Origin: Amycolatopsis sp. cg9 | GTDB taxonomy: Bacteria; Actinomycetota; Actinomycetes; Mycobacteriales; Pseudonocardiaceae | Length of the DNA: 64,000 nt | Direction of reading: 5' to 3' | Assembly (NCBI RefSeq): GCF_041346945.1 | Contig: NZ_CP166850.1 | Coordinates: 9,904,501-9,968,500, forward strand | Part shown: positions 42,896-52,013 of the stretch, in pieces | How the letters are laid out: each line of letters begins with the position of its first letter | How positions within the stretch are numbered: the first letter of the stretch is position 1 | The notes under the pieces: model-generated | The model's database searches: none | Told to the model about the DNA's origin: nothing | What the model saw: the letters and a program-made list of their open reading frames with translations, nothing else | Translations under genes and position numbers: made by a program

Positions 42896-43308
42896 TGAAC
42901 CCCGCCGCGCCGCGCAGCCAGGCCCCGGTGCCCGGGCGCCGATCGACCCGGCAGCGAGCCGCGGTCGTCGAGCTGCTGAGCACCGTCGACGACTTCCGCT
43001 CCGCCCAGGAACTGCATGACGAGCTGCGCAAACGCGGCGACGGCATCGGCCTGACGACGGTCTACCGCACCCTGCAGTCCCTTTCCGAGGCCGGCGAGAT
43101 CGACGTGCTGCGCACCGACTCCGGCGAAGCGATCTACCGGCGTTGTTCCGCGCACCACCACCATCACCTGGTGTGCCGCCGGTGCGGCCGCACGGTGGAG
43201 GTCGAGGGGCCGGCGGTCGAGCGGTGGGCGGAGAAGATCGCGGCCGAGCACGGGTTTTCGGAGATCTCGCACACGGTGGAGATCACCGGGACGTGCGCGG
43301 AGCACTAG
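42895..43308 (+). CDS. zur: Fur-family zinc uptake regulator
   Basis: A 137-residue Fur-like repressor, starting at ATG 42895, coupled to smtB (TGATG). It has GIGLTTVYRTLQSLSEAGEIDV (DNA-binding wing), a His-rich loop CSAHHHHHLVCRRCG and the structural Cys4 zinc site completed by TGTCAEH. Zur represses zinc-uptake genes when zinc is sufficient. Forming an operon with SmtB is the mycobacterial arrangement, which balances import and efflux. Confidence 0.92.
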   Translation: MNPAAPRSQAPVPGRRSTRQRAAVVELLSTVDDFRSAQELHDELRKRGDGIGLTTVYRTLQSLSEAGEIDVLRTDSGEAIYRRCSAHHHHHLVCRRCGRTVEVEGPAVERWAEKIAAEHGFSEISHTVEITGTCAEH

Positions 43309-43321
43309 CCGACCGCCTCGA

Positions 43322-44155
43322 TCACGTTCGCGGGCCGGCCGGCCAGGCCACGTCGTCGATGGCGAGCCAGGGGGCGGTGGCCAGCTCGGTGGGGGTCAGG
43401 CCCGCCACGGCCCTGGCCTCGCGGTGCAAGTGGGACTGGTCCGCGTAGCCGCTTCGGGCGGCGACCGCCGCCGCCGGGTGGCCGGCGGCCAGCAAGTGGG
43501 CCGCGTGGTCGAAGCGCACCAGCCGGGCTGCCCGCTTGGGCGTCAGGCCCAGCTGGGAGCCGAAGCGGGACCACAGGCGCTTGCGGCTCCAGCCGACCTC
43601 TTCGGCCAGGCCCTCGACCCCGACGCGGCCCCGGGCGGCGAGTGTCCGGCGCCACGTGTGGAGCACTTCCGGCTCGACGCGCGGGCGGGCCGCCATCCGG
43701 TGAGCGAGGATGTCCGCCGCGATGGCGAAGCGTTCGTCCCAGGACGGAGCCGCGCGCAACCGCTCCTCGACGCGTCCGGCGTCGCGGCCCCAGACCTCCT
43801 CCAGGGTGGCCACGGTGCCGGTCAGCTCGGCCGAAGCGCCGAGCAGCGCGGCCGCGACCACCGGGGACAGCCGGATCTGGAGGCACGCGCCCTCGTGACC
43901 GCCGGTTCGGAGCGGGCCGGGGAGGAGCCCGGCGACGAAGCTGCCGCATCGGCGCGTTCCGCCGGCTTCGCGGACGATGCCGCCCGTCTCGCTCAGGTCG
44001 AGGAACAGGGTGACGGACGGGTGCGCGACCATCGTGATCCCGACGTCCCCGCGGATCCGCTGGCGGAAGCCGGCCATCGTGACGCCCGGCAGCCGCGTGC
44101 CCGGGCGCGGCACGGCGACCTCCACGTCCGCCCACTTCCAGCCGGTCGGCAGCAC
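43322..44155 (-). CDS. AraC-family transcriptional regulator
   Basis: A 277-residue regulator starting at GTG 44155. The C-terminal helix-turn-helix pair is VEGLAEEVGWSRKRLWSRFG and PAAAVAARSGYADQSHLHREARAVAGLTP (AraC/HTH_18). The N-terminal half is a ligand-binding domain of the kind found in helper AraC regulators with an alpha/beta hydrolase partner. It follows the hydrolase gene on the same strand, only 9 bp away, and probably regulates it. Confidence 0.88.
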   Translation of the reverse strand: MLPTGWKWADVEVAVPRPGTRLPGVTMAGFRQRIRGDVGITMVAHPSVTLFLDLSETGGIVREAGGTRRCGSFVAGLLPGPLRTGGHEGACLQIRLSPVVAAALLGASAELTGTVATLEEVWGRDAGRVEERLRAAPSWDERFAIAADILAHRMAARPRVEPEVLHTWRRTLAARGRVGVEGLAEEVGWSRKRLWSRFGSQLGLTPKRAARLVRFDHAAHLLAAGHPAAAVAARSGYADQSHLHREARAVAGLTPTELATAPWLAIDDVAWPAGPRT

Positions 44156-44164
44156 GTACGCAGC

Positions 44165-44971
44165 TTAGGCCGGCGCGGCGAAGCGCAGCAGCAGTTCGCT
44201 CGTCGGTCCGGGGGCTTCGAAGAGGGGGACGTGCCCGACGCCGGGGAGCAGTTCGACGCGCGCGCCCGGCACCGCGTCGTACTGGTGCGCCGACCGCGGG
44301 TCCCAGCGCGGGTCCGCCGCACCGAACACGACCAGCACGGGCTTTCCGAGACCGGCGAGACGCTCGGGGACGCTCCGCTCGGCGATGTAGGCGGAATTGC
44401 CGCGCAGGATCTTCCGGAACGTGCGGTAGCCGATGTTCCTGAGGTCGGCGACGGCGTCGTCCGGGACGTCCACCGGCCGGGCGGTCGTCGCGCGGATTCC
44501 CTTGCGGATCACCGCGTCCGAACGCCGCGCCCAGAGGAGCGGGCCGAACGGCGGCGCGAGCAGCGCCCGGATGATCCACGGCTGCGGCAGGAGCGCGCCG
44601 AGGCTCGGTCCGGTGCTGACCAGCGCCAGCGACCGCACCAGCTCGGGGCGCTGCTCCGCCAGCGCCGTCGCGACGTAGCCGCCGCTGGAGTGCCCGGCCA
44701 CCGCGACCTGCCGCAACCCGAGGTCGTCGAGCAGCGCGGCCACGCGAGCGGCCTGCCCGGGCACCGCGTACGACGGCGCGGGCGGGGACTGGCCGCACCC
44801 CGGCAGGTCCACCCGGATGACGTGGTGCCGGGCGGCGAGGATCCCGGCCACCGGCCCCCAGGAGGCACCCGAAGCGCCCGATCCGTGGATGAGCACCAGG
44901 GGCGGCGCCTGCCCCGGACCGTTGTGGACCACGTGCATCCCGTGCGCGTACGCACTCTCGTGAACACTCAT
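44165..44971 (-). CDS. Alpha/beta-fold hydrolase
   Basis: A 268-residue hydrolase starting at ATG 44971. It has PPLVLIHGSGASGASW, the nucleophile elbow AVAGHSSGGY, the acid in VVFGAADPRWD and the catalytic His in GVGHVPLFEA. Similar proteins are serine hydrolases acting on small esters or epoxides; the substrate is unknown. Expression is likely controlled by the adjacent AraC gene. Confidence 0.88.
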   Translation of the reverse strand: MSVHESAYAHGMHVVHNGPGQAPPLVLIHGSGASGASWGPVAGILAARHHVIRVDLPGCGQSPPAPSYAVPGQAARVAALLDDLGLRQVAVAGHSSGGYVATALAEQRPELVRSLALVSTGPSLGALLPQPWIIRALLAPPFGPLLWARRSDAVIRKGIRATTARPVDVPDDAVADLRNIGYRTFRKILRGNSAYIAERSVPERLAGLGKPVLVVFGAADPRWDPRSAHQYDAVPGARVELLPGVGHVPLFEAPGPTSELLLRFAAPA

Positions 44972-45016
44972 GTGCCGGACGCTAGGACGCCGCCGGCCGT
45001 CCGTCTTGGACGAATG

Positions 45017-46051
45017 TCAGTACTCGTAAGGATCTTTCGGGGCCGGGACGGTCGCCAGTGACTCCGGGGTGAAGTCCGGCGTGTAACTGTTCGCCCTCGT
45101 CGCGGTGCCGGGGACGACCTGGCCCGTCACCCGGATCCACGCGTCGCTCGCGAGGTGGTCCGCTTCGCCGCCGCGGAGGCGGACCGTCACCGGGAACGCG
45201 TCGGCCGCGCAGCAGCTGATCACCAGGCGGGCCAGCAAGGTGCCGCCATCGGTGTGGACGACGAACCCGGTCAGGGCGACGGTGCGGCCGTTCAAGGTGC
45301 CCGCTGCGTCCCAGCCCGCCCGGCTGACGAACTCGTTGACCGCCAACGGGACCGGGTCGCCCGCCGGGAGCGGGGGGAACGACGCCGCGTTGGCCGCCGC
45401 GGCGCTCGCCGGGACCCGCGCCTCCGTGCGGATCACCGAGTCGGCGCCCAGGGCCGGGGGTGCGACGAGGAACACCGCCAGTACCGGGACCAGCAGCAGC
45501 CACGCCGGGCGGGCGGAGTGGGTGTGGCCGTGGCCGTCGTCGGGGGCCGCTGGGGTGTCCGGGGCGGCCGGGTGTGCGTGGCCGCTCTGCAGGGCCGCCG
45601 AGGAGTCGGGCTCGACCGACGAGGCCGTGCCGCGCCCGGCCGGGGGTGTGTGGCCGCCGCCCAGGGCCGTCGAGAATTCCGGCTCAGCCGACGAGGCCCT
45701 GCCGCGCCCGGCCGCGAGCCACGCCGGCCGGGTCGAGTGGGCATGCCCGTCATCACCGTCCAGAGCCGCCGAAGACTCCGGCTCGACCGGCGGGGCCGTG
45801 CCGTGCCCGGCCGGGGGTGCGTGGTCGTCGTCCAGGGAGCCCGGCGAGTGCGAAGGGGCGCCGCCGGTGCGGGCGGACAGCAGGTCTCGGACGATCGCCA
45901 CCGCTCCCAGCAGCACCATCACCGCGCCGCCCGTGATGATCCAGGGTTGCTGGGCCGGCTTCACGTAGCGCAGGTAGTCGCCGTTCACCGCGATCTTGAT
46001 CAACGCGCCGCCCAGCAGGAGGAGCAGGATGTTCTGCGTTTCGCGCTTCAC
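45017..46051 (-). CDS. TIGR03943-family (UPF0703) permease subunit with His-rich repeated linker
   Basis: A 344-residue protein starting at GTG 46051 (GTGA overlap with the upstream permease). Two N-terminal membrane helices, a long linker (residues 65-190), another helix and an extracytoplasmic domain with FVVHTDGGTLLARLVISCCAADAFPVTVRL. The linker has three imperfect His/Asp repeats (such as DDDHAPPAGHGTAPPVEPES and DDGHGHTHSARPAW), about 40 residues each; usual members are shorter. UPF0718/UPF0703 pairs (B. subtilis ycgR/ycgQ) form membrane systems thought to handle metals; His repeats here fit metal binding. Confidence 0.82.
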   Translation of the reverse strand: MKRETQNILLLLLGGALIKIAVNGDYLRYVKPAQQPWIITGGAVMVLLGAVAIVRDLLSARTGGAPSHSPGSLDDDHAPPAGHGTAPPVEPESSAALDGDDGHAHSTRPAWLAAGRGRASSAEPEFSTALGGGHTPPAGRGTASSVEPDSSAALQSGHAHPAAPDTPAAPDDGHGHTHSARPAWLLLVPVLAVFLVAPPALGADSVIRTEARVPASAAAANAASFPPLPAGDPVPLAVNEFVSRAGWDAAGTLNGRTVALTGFVVHTDGGTLLARLVISCCAADAFPVTVRLRGGEADHLASDAWIRVTGQVVPGTATRANSYTPDFTPESLATVPAPKDPYEY

Positions 46052-47085
46052 GCCACACCCACCAGAAGTCCGGCCACGACCGCGCAGGCCGTTGCCACCG
46101 CGAACGTCGCCGGGGCGAAGCGGATCGCGAACGAGCGGCCGAACGTGCCTGCCTGCAAGGCGAACAGCTTGACGTCCACCGCCGGGCCGACGACCAGGAA
46201 CACCAGCTTCGGCAGCAGCGGCAACGCCGTCAGGGACGCCGCCACGAACGCGTCCGCCTCGCTGCAGAGCGCCAGCACCACCGCGAGCACCGCCATCACC
46301 AGCACGCCGAGCACGAGCTGGTCGCCCAGCACGCCGAACCACTTGGCCGGCACCAGCACGTTCAGCGCCGACGAGATCAGCGCGCCCAGCACCAGGAAGC
46401 CGCCGGCCTCCACCAGGTCCGTGCGGGCCGTCTCGGCGAACACCCGCCACCGCTGCCCGCTCGCCACCTCCGGGAGCCGCCGCAGCGCCCGCGAAGCGAT
46501 CCACTCGAGCTTGCCCCAGCGGGCCCACAGCCAGCCCATCACCACCGCTGTCGCCAGCGAGCCGGCGAAGCGGGCCAGCACCATCTCCGGCTTGCCGGGG
46601 AACGCGACCGCGGTGGCCACCAGCACCACCGGGTTCACCGCCGGCGCCGCCAGCAGGAACGTCAGCGCCGCGGCCGGCGCCACGCCCTGTCCCATCAGCC
46701 GGCGCGCCACCGGCACCGACGCGCATTCGCAGCCCGGCAGCGCGACCCCGGCCAGCCCGGCCACGCCGACCGCCGCACCGGACCGGCGGGGCAGCACCTT
46801 CTCCAGCACGCGGGCGGGCACGAACGCCGCGATGGCCCCGCTGATCAGCACGCCCAGCACGAGGAACGGCAGCGCCTGCACGCAGACGGCGACGAACACG
46901 GTCGACCCGGTGCGCAGCGCGGGCACGTCGAACAGCTGCTGCAGCCAGCCCTGGCCGAGGATCGCGACCAGCAGGATCGCGCACAGCACCTCGACCGAGC
47001 TGATCCGGAAGCGGCGGGTGCGCCGCCCGGGCTCGGTGCCGGAAGTGGAAACGATGTTCACGACGACGATGATGCCAGGGCCCAC
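46048..47085 (-). CDS. UPF0718-family permease (DUF318)
   Basis: A 345-residue, multi-spanning protein. ALPGCECASVPVARRLMGQG is the conserved CEC-type motif of the DUF318/ArsP permease group, and ALCSEADAFVAASLTALPLLPKL is its second repeat; both probably line a pore. It is the upstream partner of the TIGR03943 protein. The start GTG 47085 is uncertain: a GTG at 47061 gives a shorter N-terminus and neither has a strong ribosome site. Confidence 0.88.
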   Translation of the reverse strand: MGPGIIVVVNIVSTSGTEPGRRTRRFRISSVEVLCAILLVAILGQGWLQQLFDVPALRTGSTVFVAVCVQALPFLVLGVLISGAIAAFVPARVLEKVLPRRSGAAVGVAGLAGVALPGCECASVPVARRLMGQGVAPAAALTFLLAAPAVNPVVLVATAVAFPGKPEMVLARFAGSLATAVVMGWLWARWGKLEWIASRALRRLPEVASGQRWRVFAETARTDLVEAGGFLVLGALISSALNVLVPAKWFGVLGDQLVLGVLVMAVLAVVLALCSEADAFVAASLTALPLLPKLVFLVVGPAVDVKLFALQAGTFGRSFAIRFAPATFAVATACAVVAGLLVGVA

Positions 47086-47204
47086 CGACAGGAAGTGACC
47101 CGCACGGGCCGCGAACGGCCGGATACGGTCCGTTTCCGACCGGAATCCGCCGTTCGCGGCGGAATCTCCACCCCGGGTGGGTTACCCGGAGGGCCGCAAA
47201 CCGG

Positions 47205-47621
47205 TCAGGCGATCCCGGGCAGGTCGGTCCGCAGCTGCGAGGCCGTCGACACGACCAGCATGAGCAACGTCCCCAGCGCCGACGCGTCCAGGCCCGCGGC
47301 CGGGAACGCGTACCGCAGCGTGACGTCGACCCCGGAGTCCGTGTGCCCGACGCCGAGCGTGCCGAACAGCCCCTGCCCCGCCCGTTCGGCGACCGCGACC
47401 GACAGCCCCGGCCCGTCCGCCTGGTCCCAGGCGACCACGCAGGTCAGCGAGAGCACGGTGAGCCCCTCGCCGAGCCGGGTCGCCTGGATGACGCACGGGA
47501 CGTCGCCGTGGGAGAACGTCAGCGCGCCGTCGTCGTCGACGCGCACCTCGAGGTAGCGCTCGAGCGCTTCCTTCGCCTGCGTCAGCAGCTCCGCGGTCTC
47601 CGCCGCTTCCGTCGCGCTCAC
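47205..47621 (-). CDS. YbjN-like conserved actinobacterial protein
   Basis: A 138-residue protein starting at GTG 47621, coupled to uppS by GTGA. It resembles the YbjN/type III chaperone-like fold: [31 protein letters not shown], then [13 protein letters not shown], and an [15 protein letters not shown] helix. Mycobacterial Rv2360c occupies the same place. Function unknown; probably binds a partner protein. Confidence 0.72.
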   Translation of the reverse strand: MSATEAAETAELLTQAKEALERYLEVRVDDDGALTFSHGDVPCVIQATRLGEGLTVLSLTCVVAWDQADGPGLSVAVAERAGQGLFGTLGVGHTDSGVDVTLRYAFPAAGLDASALGTLLMLVVSTASQLRTDLPGIA

Positions 47622-48433
47622 GACGACGCCGCCTGGTCCACGGCGCCGCCGAAGCGGCGATCCCGCTTCGCGAACTCCAGGCACGCCCGCCACAGGTGCG
47701 TCCGGTCGAAGTCCGGGAACAGCGTGTCCTGGTAGACCATCTCGGCGTAGGCGGACTGCCACAGCAGGAAGTTCGACGTCCGCTGCTCCCCCGACGGCCG
47801 CAGGAACAGGTCCACGTCGGGCATGTCCGGCTGGTACAGGTACCTGCCGATGGTCTTCTCGGTGACCTTGCCCGGGTCCAGCTTGCCGTCCGCGACGTCG
47901 CGGGCGATCCGCTGCATCGCGTCGCCCAGCTCGGCCCGGCCGCCGTAGTTGACGCACATCGTCATGTTCAGCGCCGTGTTGTGCTTGGTCTTTTCCTCGG
48001 CCGCCTGCAGCTCCTTGATCACCGACGCCCACAGCTTGGGACGGCGGCCCGCCCACCGGATGCGCACGCCGATCGAGCCGAGGTAGTCGACCTGGCGGCG
48101 GATGGTGTCGCGGTTGAAGCCCATCAGGAACCGCACCTCTTCGGGGCTGCGCTTCCAGTTCTCCGTCGAGAACGCGTACACCGAGAGCCACTTGACGCCG
48201 ATTTCGACGGCTCCGGCGGCGACGTCGATCATCACCGCTTCGCCGCGCTTGTGGCCCTCGATCCGCGGCAGGCCGCGCTGGTTGGCCCAGCGGCCGTTGC
48301 CGTCCATGACCAGTGCGACGTGCTTCGGCACCAGCTCGCGCGGGATCTCCGGTGGCTTCGCGCCGGACGGGTGCGGATCCGGGGCCCGCAGCTCGTACCG
48401 CGACGCCTTGCTCTCGCGTCCCCTGCGCAGCAC
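47618..48433 (-). CDS. uppS: Isoprenyl transferase (Z-isoprenyl diphosphate synthase)
   Basis: A 271-residue enzyme starting at GTG 48433 with GGGAGG upstream. The cis-prenyltransferase motifs are [13 protein letters not shown] (catalytic Asp), [15 protein letters not shown], and [19 protein letters not shown]. It elongates isoprenyl diphosphates for the undecaprenyl or decaprenyl carrier of cell-wall synthesis. It precedes recO as in mycobacteria. Confidence 0.94.
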   Translation of the reverse strand: MLRRGRESKASRYELRAPDPHPSGAKPPEIPRELVPKHVALVMDGNGRWANQRGLPRIEGHKRGEAVMIDVAAGAVEIGVKWLSVYAFSTENWKRSPEEVRFLMGFNRDTIRRQVDYLGSIGVRIRWAGRRPKLWASVIKELQAAEEKTKHNTALNMTMCVNYGGRAELGDAMQRIARDVADGKLDPGKVTEKTIGRYLYQPDMPDVDLFLRPSGEQRTSNFLLWQSAYAEMVYQDTLFPDFDRTHLWRACLEFAKRDRRFGGAVDQAASS

Positions 48434-48473
48434 TGCGAGCCTCCCTGGATGGGCGAAACCGATCAGCCCGACC

Positions 48474-49298
48474 CTACTGCCCGGGCACCACCTGTTCTTC
48501 GGGGGTCCGGGTGGCGGAGTCCCCGGCTCGGGGCGAAGCCACGGACGTCGCCGCGGTCTCCCGGGCCCGCCGCTCGACGAGGGGAAGGGACCGGAGCTGG
48601 CGCTCCAGGTGCCACTGCAGGTGTGCCGCGACCAGGCCGCTCGCGTCGCGGCGGGTGCCCGGCAGAGTCGCCTCGGCCATCGGCCACTCGCCGTGCAGCA
48701 GGGCCGTGAGCAGGTCGAGGACCTCGGGCGCGGGGTGCACGGAACCCGGGACGCGGCAGTCCTGGCACATCGAGCCGCCCGCCGGGACGCTGAACGCGAC
48801 GTGCGGGCCCGGCAGGCCGCAGCGGGCACACTCGGTGAGCGCGGGCGCCCAGCCGGCGTAGGACATCGCGCGGAGGAAGAACGCGTCGAGCACGAGGGAC
48901 GCGTCGCGCTCCCCGGCGGCGAGTGACCGCAGCGCGCCGCAGACGAGGAGGTAGAGCTTGAGCACCGGTTCGCCTTCTTCGGCGGAGAGCCGGTCGGCGG
49001 TTTCGGCGATCGCGCTGGCCGCGGTGTAGCGCTGGTAATCGGCGACCAGCGGCAGCTGGAACGCGTCGACGGTCTCGACCTGGGTGATGACGTCGAGCGT
49101 GCGCCCGGTGTAGAACTGCACGTCGACGTGGCCGAACGGCTCCAGCCGGGCCCCGAAGCGGGACGACGTCCGCCGCACGCCCTTCGCGACGGCGCGGACC
49201 TTGCCGTGCCGCCGGGTCAGCAGGGTGACGATCCGGTCGGCTTCACCCAGCTTGTGCGTGCGCAACACCACCCCGGTGTCGCGGTAGAGGTTCACCAC
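48474..49298 (-). CDS. recO: DNA repair protein RecO
   Basis: A 274-residue protein with the N-terminal OB-fold ([25 protein letters not shown] and [20 protein letters not shown]) and a C4 zinc finger (CARCGLPG then CQDC). RecO helps RecR load RecA at gaps. Start GTG 49298. It follows the usual position between uppS and era; five small-protein genes are inserted between recO and era here. Confidence 0.94.
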   Translation of the reverse strand: MVNLYRDTGVVLRTHKLGEADRIVTLLTRRHGKVRAVAKGVRRTSSRFGARLEPFGHVDVQFYTGRTLDVITQVETVDAFQLPLVADYQRYTAASAIAETADRLSAEEGEPVLKLYLLVCGALRSLAAGERDASLVLDAFFLRAMSYAGWAPALTECARCGLPGPHVAFSVPAGGSMCQDCRVPGSVHPAPEVLDLLTALLHGEWPMAEATLPGTRRDASGLVAAHLQWHLERQLRSLPLVERRARETAATSVASPRAGDSATRTPEEQVVPGQ

Positions 49299-49350
49299 CC
49301 CGACATCGTCCCACTTCCGGGCGATGCCGGGGCGGTGCGCCCCGCGGGAA

Positions 49351-49818
49351 TCAGCAGTAGTAGCCCGAGCAGTAGCTGACGCTGGAGGCGGCGGCCAGCG
49401 CGATGATCCAGACGATGATCACCGTCACGCAGCTGAGGCCACCGATGATGGTCGCGATCAGGCAGAGCGTCTTGGTCGTCTTCGACGCCTGCTCCGCCAT
49501 CGCGTAGTTGCCCTGCATCTTGTACGTCTGGACCTCGTTGGACTTCATGATCGCGAAGATCGCGAGGATCCAGAAGAGGAAGATGCAGCCGATCGCCCAG
49601 CCCTTGTAGTCCTTGATCTGGTTGATGTCGCCACCACCACCGGGCATGCCGTAGCCGGGGGCGCCGAACCCGCCGGTGGGCGGCTGGCCGTACGGCGCGG
49701 GCTGGCCGTACGGCGCAGGCTGACCGTAGGGCGCGGGCGTGCCGCCGGACGGCGGGCCGTAGCCCGGCTGCTGCGGCTGCTGGCCGTAGGGCTGCTGCTG
49801 GCCGTAGGGATTGGTCAT
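49351..49818 (-). CDS. CD225/dispanin-like small membrane protein
   Basis: A 155-residue protein. The first 60 residues are a disordered Gly/Gln/Pro/Tyr-rich region (YGQQPQQPGYGPPSGG). The CD225 part has two membrane segments, GWAIGCIFLFWILAIFAIMKSNEVQTYKMQGNY and TLCLIATIIGGLSCV. The C-terminus (SVSYCSGYYC) carries three Cys. Bacterial dispanins are common small membrane proteins of unknown function. Related copies are at 51631 and 52014. Confidence 0.82.
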   Translation of the reverse strand: MTNPYGQQQPYGQQPQQPGYGPPSGGTPAPYGQPAPYGQPAPYGQPPTGGFGAPGYGMPGGGGDINQIKDYKGWAIGCIFLFWILAIFAIMKSNEVQTYKMQGNYAMAEQASKTTKTLCLIATIIGGLSCVTVIIVWIIALAAASSVSYCSGYYC

Positions 49819-49881
49819 GAACTTCTACCCCAACTACTCGTGATTTTCCGCCGGGTCACCCCGGCGGTCGTGCGGGAAGTG

Positions 49882-50997
49882 CTAGTGCTGGCCGAACTGG
49901 CCCGGGTCGATCTTGCGGGTCTGCTCGGCCTCGTCCTGGTTTTCGGGACGCAGCATCTGGGTGCGCTCGGCCTGCTCGTCGAAGGCGGACGCGCCGCCGG
50001 CGTCCGGGCGCAGCATCTGCGTGCGCTCGGGCTGGTCGTCGAACGGGGACCCGCCCGGCGGCGGGGCGAGCGGCTGGCCCGGCTGCGGGAACCCGCCGGA
50101 AGGCGGCTGCGGCTGGCCGAACCCGCCCGGCGCGGGCTGCTGCGCTTCGAACCCGCCGGACGCGGGCTGCTGCGGGAAGCCACCGGACTGCGGCGGCTGC
50201 CCGAACCCACCCGGCTGCGGCTGCCCGAACCCACCCGGCTGCGGCTGACCGAAGCCACCCGGGGCGGCCGGCGGCTGGCCGAACCCGCCGGGCGCGGACG
50301 GCGGCTGCTCGAACCCACCGGAGGGCGGCTGCTGCGGGAACCCGCCGGGCGCCGGCTGGCCGAACTGGCCGGGCGGCGGGTAACCACCCGCGAACTGCTG
50401 CGCGCCCGGCTGCCCGAAGGGTGCGGGAGCGGCGTCGTCGGCCTGGACGACGACGGTGCCGACGATCTTGTCGGCCAGCGTCTGGGACTTGTCGTCCCAC
50501 AGCGGCCACAGCCAGCCGAGGTAGCAGATGACGTTGTCGACGAAGTGGGCGAGGTCGCGCAGGAACGCCATGCCCGCGCCGACCGGCTGCCCGTTGTCCT
50601 CGCGGACCAGCTTGATCTTGGCCATCCGCTTGCCCATGGACTGGCCGGTGTTGCCCTGCTGGATCCACCGGTTGTAGATGGTCCAGGCGAGCCAGCCGAG
50701 CCACGCGAGCACGGCCAGGATGGTGATCAGCGACGCGACCTGCCCGGCGACGAGGAACAGCAGGCCGAAGATCAGGTAGAGCACGACGATGGGGCCGATG
50801 TCGACGAGCCAGCCGAGGGCACGCTGTCCCCAGGTCGCGTAGTTCCGCGGGGCGCCGAAGGGGGTACCCGGCTGGCCGAACGGCGCGGGCTGCCCGTACG
50901 GCGCCGGCTGGCCGTACGGCGCCGGCCCCGGCTGTCCGAACGGCTGCTGGCCCCCGGGCTGCTGCCCGAAGGACTGCTGGCCGTAGGGATCGGTCAT
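49882..50997 (-). CDS. RDD-family membrane protein with repeat-rich C-terminus
   Basis: A 371-residue protein. The N-terminus is GQP-rich. The RDD domain lies around residues 60-190 (YATWGQRALGWLVDIGPIVV, NTGQSMGKRMAKIKLVRE, and DKSQTLADKIVGT). The C-terminal 150 residues are GFGQP repeats, followed by two copies of a D-Q-x-E-R-T-Q-M-L-R-P unit. The end EQTRKIDPGQFGQH is acidic. RDD proteins are membrane proteins of varied function; the repeated TQM units may be FHA-binding phosphosites, which is inference. Confidence 0.85.
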   Translation of the reverse strand: MTDPYGQQSFGQQPGGQQPFGQPGPAPYGQPAPYGQPAPFGQPGTPFGAPRNYATWGQRALGWLVDIGPIVVLYLIFGLLFLVAGQVASLITILAVLAWLGWLAWTIYNRWIQQGNTGQSMGKRMAKIKLVREDNGQPVGAGMAFLRDLAHFVDNVICYLGWLWPLWDDKSQTLADKIVGTVVVQADDAAPAPFGQPGAQQFAGGYPPPGQFGQPAPGGFPQQPPSGGFEQPPSAPGGFGQPPAAPGGFGQPQPGGFGQPQPGGFGQPPQSGGFPQQPASGGFEAQQPAPGGFGQPQPPSGGFPQPGQPLAPPPGGSPFDDQPERTQMLRPDAGGASAFDEQAERTQMLRPENQDEAEQTRKIDPGQFGQH

Positions 50998-51178
50998 TGG
51001 GTCTTCCCCTCGCTGGTCACTTCCCCGACGCGCGGAAACGGATCCGCCCTCATCGGTCCGGTCCGCGGGAGCGTACTCGCTCCGGTCACGGCCGCGCCTC
51101 CCAGGCGTCGGCTGTCCGGGTGACCCGCGCACCGGTCCGACGCGGCGAACGGATCACCGGTTCCGGGTCGCCCGGGAT

Positions 51179-51634
51179 TCAGACGCGCAACGCGGTGAAC
51201 GGCGCGAACGGGAGGTTGCGGATGACGAACCAGACGACGAACACGACGGAAAACACCAGCGGTGTCCAGCGCCAGTGCAACCAGCTGTCCAGCGCGCGAC
51301 CGCGCAGGCGCCCGAGGGTCCACGCGGCCGTGCTCCAGACGAACAGGAGCACGACCACGAACGACACGGCGTTGTAGTGCAGGGCGGCCGGGATGTCCCC
51401 GTGCATCAGGCTGTACGCCATCCGCATGCCGCCGCAGCCCGGGCAGTCGATCCCGAACAGCGCCTTGGTCGGGCAGACGGGCAGGAACCCGCCCGGGGTG
51501 GTCGGATCGCCGACCCAGACGACCGCGCAGCACACGCCGAGCCCGGCCACGAGGGCCAGCGGCGGCGCGAGCGCCCGCAGCTTGGCCTTCGTGCCCCGAG
51601 CCGGGATTCCCGTGTAGACGGTCGTCGCGGTCAC
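51179..51634 (-). CDS. DUF2752 membrane protein
   Basis: A 151-residue protein starting at GTG 51634, overlapping the CD225 stop (GTGA). It has CPTKALFGIDCPGCGG followed by MRMAYSLMHGD, the DUF2752 signature with its conserved Cys/Gly loop, and four membrane helices. Function unknown, common in actinobacteria and Bacteroidetes. Coupled to the dispanin gene, it probably works with it. Confidence 0.85.
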   Translation of the reverse strand: MTATTVYTGIPARGTKAKLRALAPPLALVAGLGVCCAVVWVGDPTTPGGFLPVCPTKALFGIDCPGCGGMRMAYSLMHGDIPAALHYNAVSFVVVLLFVWSTAAWTLGRLRGRALDSWLHWRWTPLVFSVVFVVWFVIRNLPFAPFTALRV

Positions 51635-51987
51635 GGCGTGAACCGGTCCGCGTTGGCTCCGACGACCACGATCATCACCACGATGAACGCGACGTAGAGC
51701 ACCAGGAGGATCCCGGTCGTGATCGCCGACCACATCGCCCACTTGCGGGCGTCGTCGGCCGCCTTCTGCGCCTCGGCGTGCATGCCTTGGAACCACAGCG
51801 AACTGACCTGGCTGGACTTCACGATCGAGACGATGCCCAGCGGCAGGCAGCAGAGCACCGTGCTCAGGATCGCCCAGACCATGTTGTTGTCCGGCGGTGG
51901 CCCGTAGTTCGGCGGCGGATAGCCGTAGCCGTAGCCGGGCGGCGGCCCGCCCGGGGGCAGGTACGGCGGCGGGTACTGGTCGGTCAC
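51631..51987 (-). CDS. CD225/dispanin-like protein (second copy)
   Basis: A 118-residue protein with a Pro/Tyr/Gly-rich start (YPPPYLPPGGPPPGYGYGYP). The CD225 core NNMVWAILSTVLCCLPLGIVSIVKSSQVSSLW (given here as NNMVWAILSTVLCC, then LPLGIVSIVKSSQV) has the CC pair and membrane helices of animal IFITM-like and bacterial dispanin proteins. Coupled to the DUF2752 gene by GTGA. Confidence 0.85.
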   Translation of the reverse strand: MTDQYPPPYLPPGGPPPGYGYGYPPPNYGPPPDNNMVWAILSTVLCCLPLGIVSIVKSSQVSSLWFQGMHAEAQKAADDARKWAMWSAITTGILLVLYVAFIVVMIVVVGANADRFTP

Positions 51988-52013
51988 CGGGATCCTCCTG
52001 CTGTTCGGCTACG

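Noticed and set aside
47086..47204. Zur box before the UPF0718/UPF0703 genes
   Set aside because: The interval has a short GC-rich hairpin only, and no AT-rich Zur-like palindrome.
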